Assembly (NCBI GenBank): GCA_964394085.1
Contig: CAYMWF010000024.1
Coordinates: 9,714 to 73,713, forward strand
DNA length: 64,000 nucleotides
Source: CAYMWF01 sp964394085 [NCBI: uncultured Gemmatimonadota bacterium]
Lineage (GTDB): Bacteria; GCA-2686955; CAYMWF01
Reading direction: 5' to 3'
Made by a program: the position numbers and the translations under genes. Every line of letters begins with the position of its first letter. Position 1 is the first letter of the stretch. The notes under the pieces were generated by a model, which searched no databases, was not told where the DNA came from, and saw only the letters and a list, made by a program, of their open reading frames with translations. Positions 61,826 to 64,000 of the stretch are shown in pieces.

Positions 61826-63364
61826 ATGATGATTCGGAAGCAAAGCGTTTGCACCCGCACTTTCGGTGCATCCCTTTCAGTGGTACTTGTTTTTGCCTTG
61901 ATGGCCGCCGCCGTCACACCGGTCCGCGGCATGGACGATCAAACCGTCCCGCTGCCGGCCCATCCGAACGAAATCGTGTTTCCCGAGCTCGTGTACAATC
62001 CTCCCGAGGCCGACAGCTTCAGAACCGTTCTGCCCTGCGGCGTTCCGTGCTACCTGATGCCCAGTCCGATTGTTCCCTTGGTGAAGATGAGGATTTACGT
62101 GCGCGTGGATTCCCGGTTGGAGCCCCGGGGGAAAACCGGCCTTCACGGTGCGGCGTTTCAGCTCCTGACATCCTCGGGGAGCGGCACGAGAAGCGCCGCC
62201 GAGATCGAGGAGGAGGTCGATTACCTGGGGGCATGGCTCTACAGCGGAACCGACGGATACGGGGGGCGCATCGATCTCGATATTCTGAGCAAGGATATCG
62301 AGACAGGGCTCGACATATTGTTCGAAGTTCTCCGCGGACCTGCGTACGAGGATGAGCGGGTCTCCATCTGGCGCGAAAAGAAACTCAACCGCCTGCGTGA
62401 GGGCAACGATACGAGCCAGGCCGTCGAAAGGACCGAGTGGAGACGGCTCTTCTACCACCCCGACGATCCGATGGGCAGATTCCCCACCAGAGCAAGCATC
62501 GAAGCCATTAACGGCGAAGCTCTGAAAAAATGGCATTCCCGCTGGGTGAAACCGGGGAACTTCCTGGTGGCGGCCTCCGGAGATTTCGACAGGGAAAAGT
62601 TCTCGGCCGGCCTCGAAAAACGATTCAGCGGCTGGGAGGGCGAAACGGTTCCTTTCGATGAACCCGTCCACAAATACAACGTCGTGCGACCCGGTGTTTA
62701 TATCGTTCATAAAGATTTCAACCAGACCCGCGTGAAATTCACCCTTCCGGGGCTCGACAGGGATGATCCCGGATGGCTGGCGGCAAAGATGATGATGAAC
62801 CTGTTCGGCTCGAGCGGCATGGGAAGCAGGCTGTTCAACAGCATCAGAAGCGAGGAGGGGCTTGCCTACAGCGTCTATTCCTACCTCCAGGAAGAGAGTT
62901 TCGGCCCGGGACTGCTTATCGGCGCTTTCCAGACCAAGGTGGAGAGCACGATCAAGGCGATGGCCATCGTGCCGGATGAAATGAAGAAGCTGAAGGAAGG
63001 GGGAGTGACCCCGAAAGAGCTGGAAGACATCATCAATGCCGAGGTGGAGTCGTTTCCCGCCAGGTTTCCCGATCCTGCCGCCATCGTCCGGAAATTCGCG
63101 AACGAGGAACTCAGCGGAAGGAGGGAGACCGATCCGGCCTACCACGCTCTGTACAGAGATCGGATACGGAAACTGACCGCGAGAGACTTGAACAAGGCCG
63201 CCGCGGAGCTTCTTTCACCCGATTCGCTCGTCTGGCTCGTTATTGCTGATACCACGGCTCTCTTCGGCGGCTCCGACGGAAACGGTCGCGAACTCCTCGC
63301 CGAATTCGGCCCCGTCACGATACTCCCGCTCCGCGATCCTCTCACCGGGGAACCGATCGAGTAG
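61826..63364 (+). CDS. M16-family peptidase-like protein, non-catalytic partner
   Basis: 512 residues, signal peptide about 1-35 and a good GGAGGAG site. M16 fold throughout (LVKMRIYVRVDSRLEP, PGNFLVAASGDFDREKFSAGLEKRF, GLAYSVYSYLQEESFGPGLL). The place of the zinc motif reads TGLHGAAFQLLT, with no HxxEH. So it lacks the zinc site and serves to shape the chamber, as in bacterial M16B pairs and mitochondrial processing peptidase. It begins immediately after the catalytic gene's stop. The last gene before the terminal repeats. Confidence 0.88.
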   Translation: MMIRKQSVCTRTFGASLSVVLVFALMAAAVTPVRGMDDQTVPLPAHPNEIVFPELVYNPPEADSFRTVLPCGVPCYLMPSPIVPLVKMRIYVRVDSRLEPRGKTGLHGAAFQLLTSSGSGTRSAAEIEEEVDYLGAWLYSGTDGYGGRIDLDILSKDIETGLDILFEVLRGPAYEDERVSIWREKKLNRLREGNDTSQAVERTEWRRLFYHPDDPMGRFPTRASIEAINGEALKKWHSRWVKPGNFLVAASGDFDREKFSAGLEKRFSGWEGETVPFDEPVHKYNVVRPGVYIVHKDFNQTRVKFTLPGLDRDDPGWLAAKMMMNLFGSSGMGSRLFNSIRSEEGLAYSVYSYLQEESFGPGLLIGAFQTKVESTIKAMAIVPDEMKKLKEGGVTPKELEDIINAEVESFPARFPDPAAIVRKFANEELSGRRETDPAYHALYRDRIRKLTARDLNKAAAELLSPDSLVWLVIADTTALFGGSDGNGRELLAEFGPVTILPLRDPLTGEPIE

Positions 63365-63523
63365 CGATTAAGCGATTCGAAATTTCCGGCCGGGATATCG
63401 ACCCCATGGTTGCCGGTGCTTTCCAGGAGGCGTAAAAGGCAACCTCGTGAACTGGAGCCGTTTAAACTATTCCCGCTTTGCGCCGGGAACCCGATTCCCG
63501 AAGGGTCGTTTTCTCCTTCTGAT

Positions 63524-63716
63524 GAACCCATATCACCCCGGCGACAGAGACAGAATCGTATCCGGACCAGCCGCCGCGACCACCGTCTCCACGTGAAGAA
63601 CCCATATCACCCCGGCGACAGAGACAGAATCGTATCCGGACCAGCCGCCGCGACCACCGTCTCCACGTGAAGAACCCATATCACCCCGGCGACAGAGACA
63701 GAATCGTATCCGGACC
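63524..63716 (+). repeat. 74-bp tandem repeat, 2.6 copies
   Basis: Units start at 63524, 63598 and 63672, each opening GAACCCATATCACCCCGGCG; the first two are identical and the third breaks off after CCGGACC at 63716. The period is not a multiple of three. Confidence 0.9.
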
Positions 63717-63790
63717 CGGCAGTCGCGGAGCAATCTGGGCAATTTCGACACCCGAACCTCCAGCGACGTCATGGGAGGATGAAGCATCTT

Positions 63791-64000
63791 CAACCGCACC
63801 GCTTCGATCACCAAGTCCAGGCTTCACTATCGGGCAGCGGAACCTTGAACCGCACCGCTTCGATCGCCGAGCCGGGGCTTCACTATCGGGGCAGCGGAAC
63901 CTTGAACCGCACCGCTTCGATCGCCGAGCCGGGGCTTCACTATCGGGGCAGCGGAACCTTGAACCGCACCGCTTCGATCGCCGAGCCGGGGCTTCACTAC
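63791..64000 (+). repeat. 57-bp tandem repeat, at least 3.7 copies, truncated by the window
   Basis: Units start at 63791 (degenerate, 56 bases), 63847, 63904 and 63961. They share ACCGCACCGCTTCGATC and GGGGCTTCACTA. Units 2 and 3 are identical, and the last is cut at the window edge. 57 is 19 codons, and two plus and two minus frames stay open, so a repeated peptide cannot be excluded. Confidence 0.9.

Larger units (their letters stand above)
63365..64000. other. 636-base gene-free right end
   Basis: After the M16 stop nothing recognisable occurs to about 63520. Then a 74-base tandem repeat and a 57-base tandem repeat fill most of the rest, separated by 74 bases of unique sequence. No gene is supported, though the 57-base repeat is open in several frames and may belong to a gene extending beyond the window. 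Confidence 0.6.

Noticed and set aside
61877-63145. 422-residue minus-strand frame inside the non-catalytic M16 gene
   Set aside because: Antisense shadow of a gene with clear M16 blocks.

Overview
The window reads as one stretch of chromosome from a GC-rich Gram-negative bacterium. An outer membrane is implied by a TonB-dependent receptor, an RND pump with its outer-membrane lipoprotein, an OmpA-type protein and a beta-barrel. The mix of genes (XPB helicase with Bax1 nuclease, an ABC permease fused to an M1 peptidase, a caspase-like secreted protein, paired M16 peptidases, many hybrid sensor kinases) suggests an environmental lineage of the FCB or deltaproteobacterial type. I cannot place it further without a marker tree. 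No rRNA, tRNA, CRISPR array, prophage or intact insertion sequence was seen.

Layout. 1-3400: secreted proteins (caspase-like DUF6345 type plus a PepSY-like partner) and a methyltransferase. 3400-10081: a tetR-oprM-mfp-rnd efflux operon with its own promoter and likely operator. 10078-11680: a beta-barrel gene interrupted by an in-frame TGA, divergent from a small secreted peptide. 11681-20738 (minus): an SGNH hydrolase, a HEAT protein, Bax1 nuclease, XPB helicase, an M28 peptidase and a beta-helix protein. 20989-24257: a hybrid histidine kinase and a small exported protein. 24361-28503: two consecutive membrane-type dynamin-like GTPases and a YgbA-type protein, closed by a perfect REP-like hairpin. 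28535-33767: an OmpA-domain protein, then a GAF hybrid kinase divergent from a PAS-LuxR regulator.

33925-37458: an OprC/NosA-like receptor with the copper-ligand motifs, a protein related to the helical domain of DNA-base-modification enzymes, and a small HTH-like protein. 37517-43090: a methyltransferase, an ABC ATPase and the ABC permease/M1 peptidase fusion. 43130-46940: acyl-CoA dehydrogenase facing the eno-ftsB operon, then a DUF624 membrane protein. 47153-50401: STAS-like protein, membrane histidine kinase and response regulator. 50505-58503: a sulfatase-fold hydrolase, divergent from a four-gene operon (PLP enzyme, MFS transporter, phosphodiesterase, glycosyltransferase) whose leader carries 32-bp tandem repeats. 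59005-63364: an SGNH hydrolase and an M16 peptidase pair. 63365-64000: two tandem-repeat arrays, the second running off the window.

The best leads for something undescribed are the signal-peptide barrel with TGA at a predicted Cys position (candidate selenoprotein or fresh nonsense mutation), the twin GTPase cluster, the base-modification-like protein with its HTH partner, and the repeat-bearing leader at 53133. The XPB-Bax1 pair is a known eukaryote/archaea-type repair couple in a bacterial setting. All functions are inferred from sequence read by eye; no database search was run.
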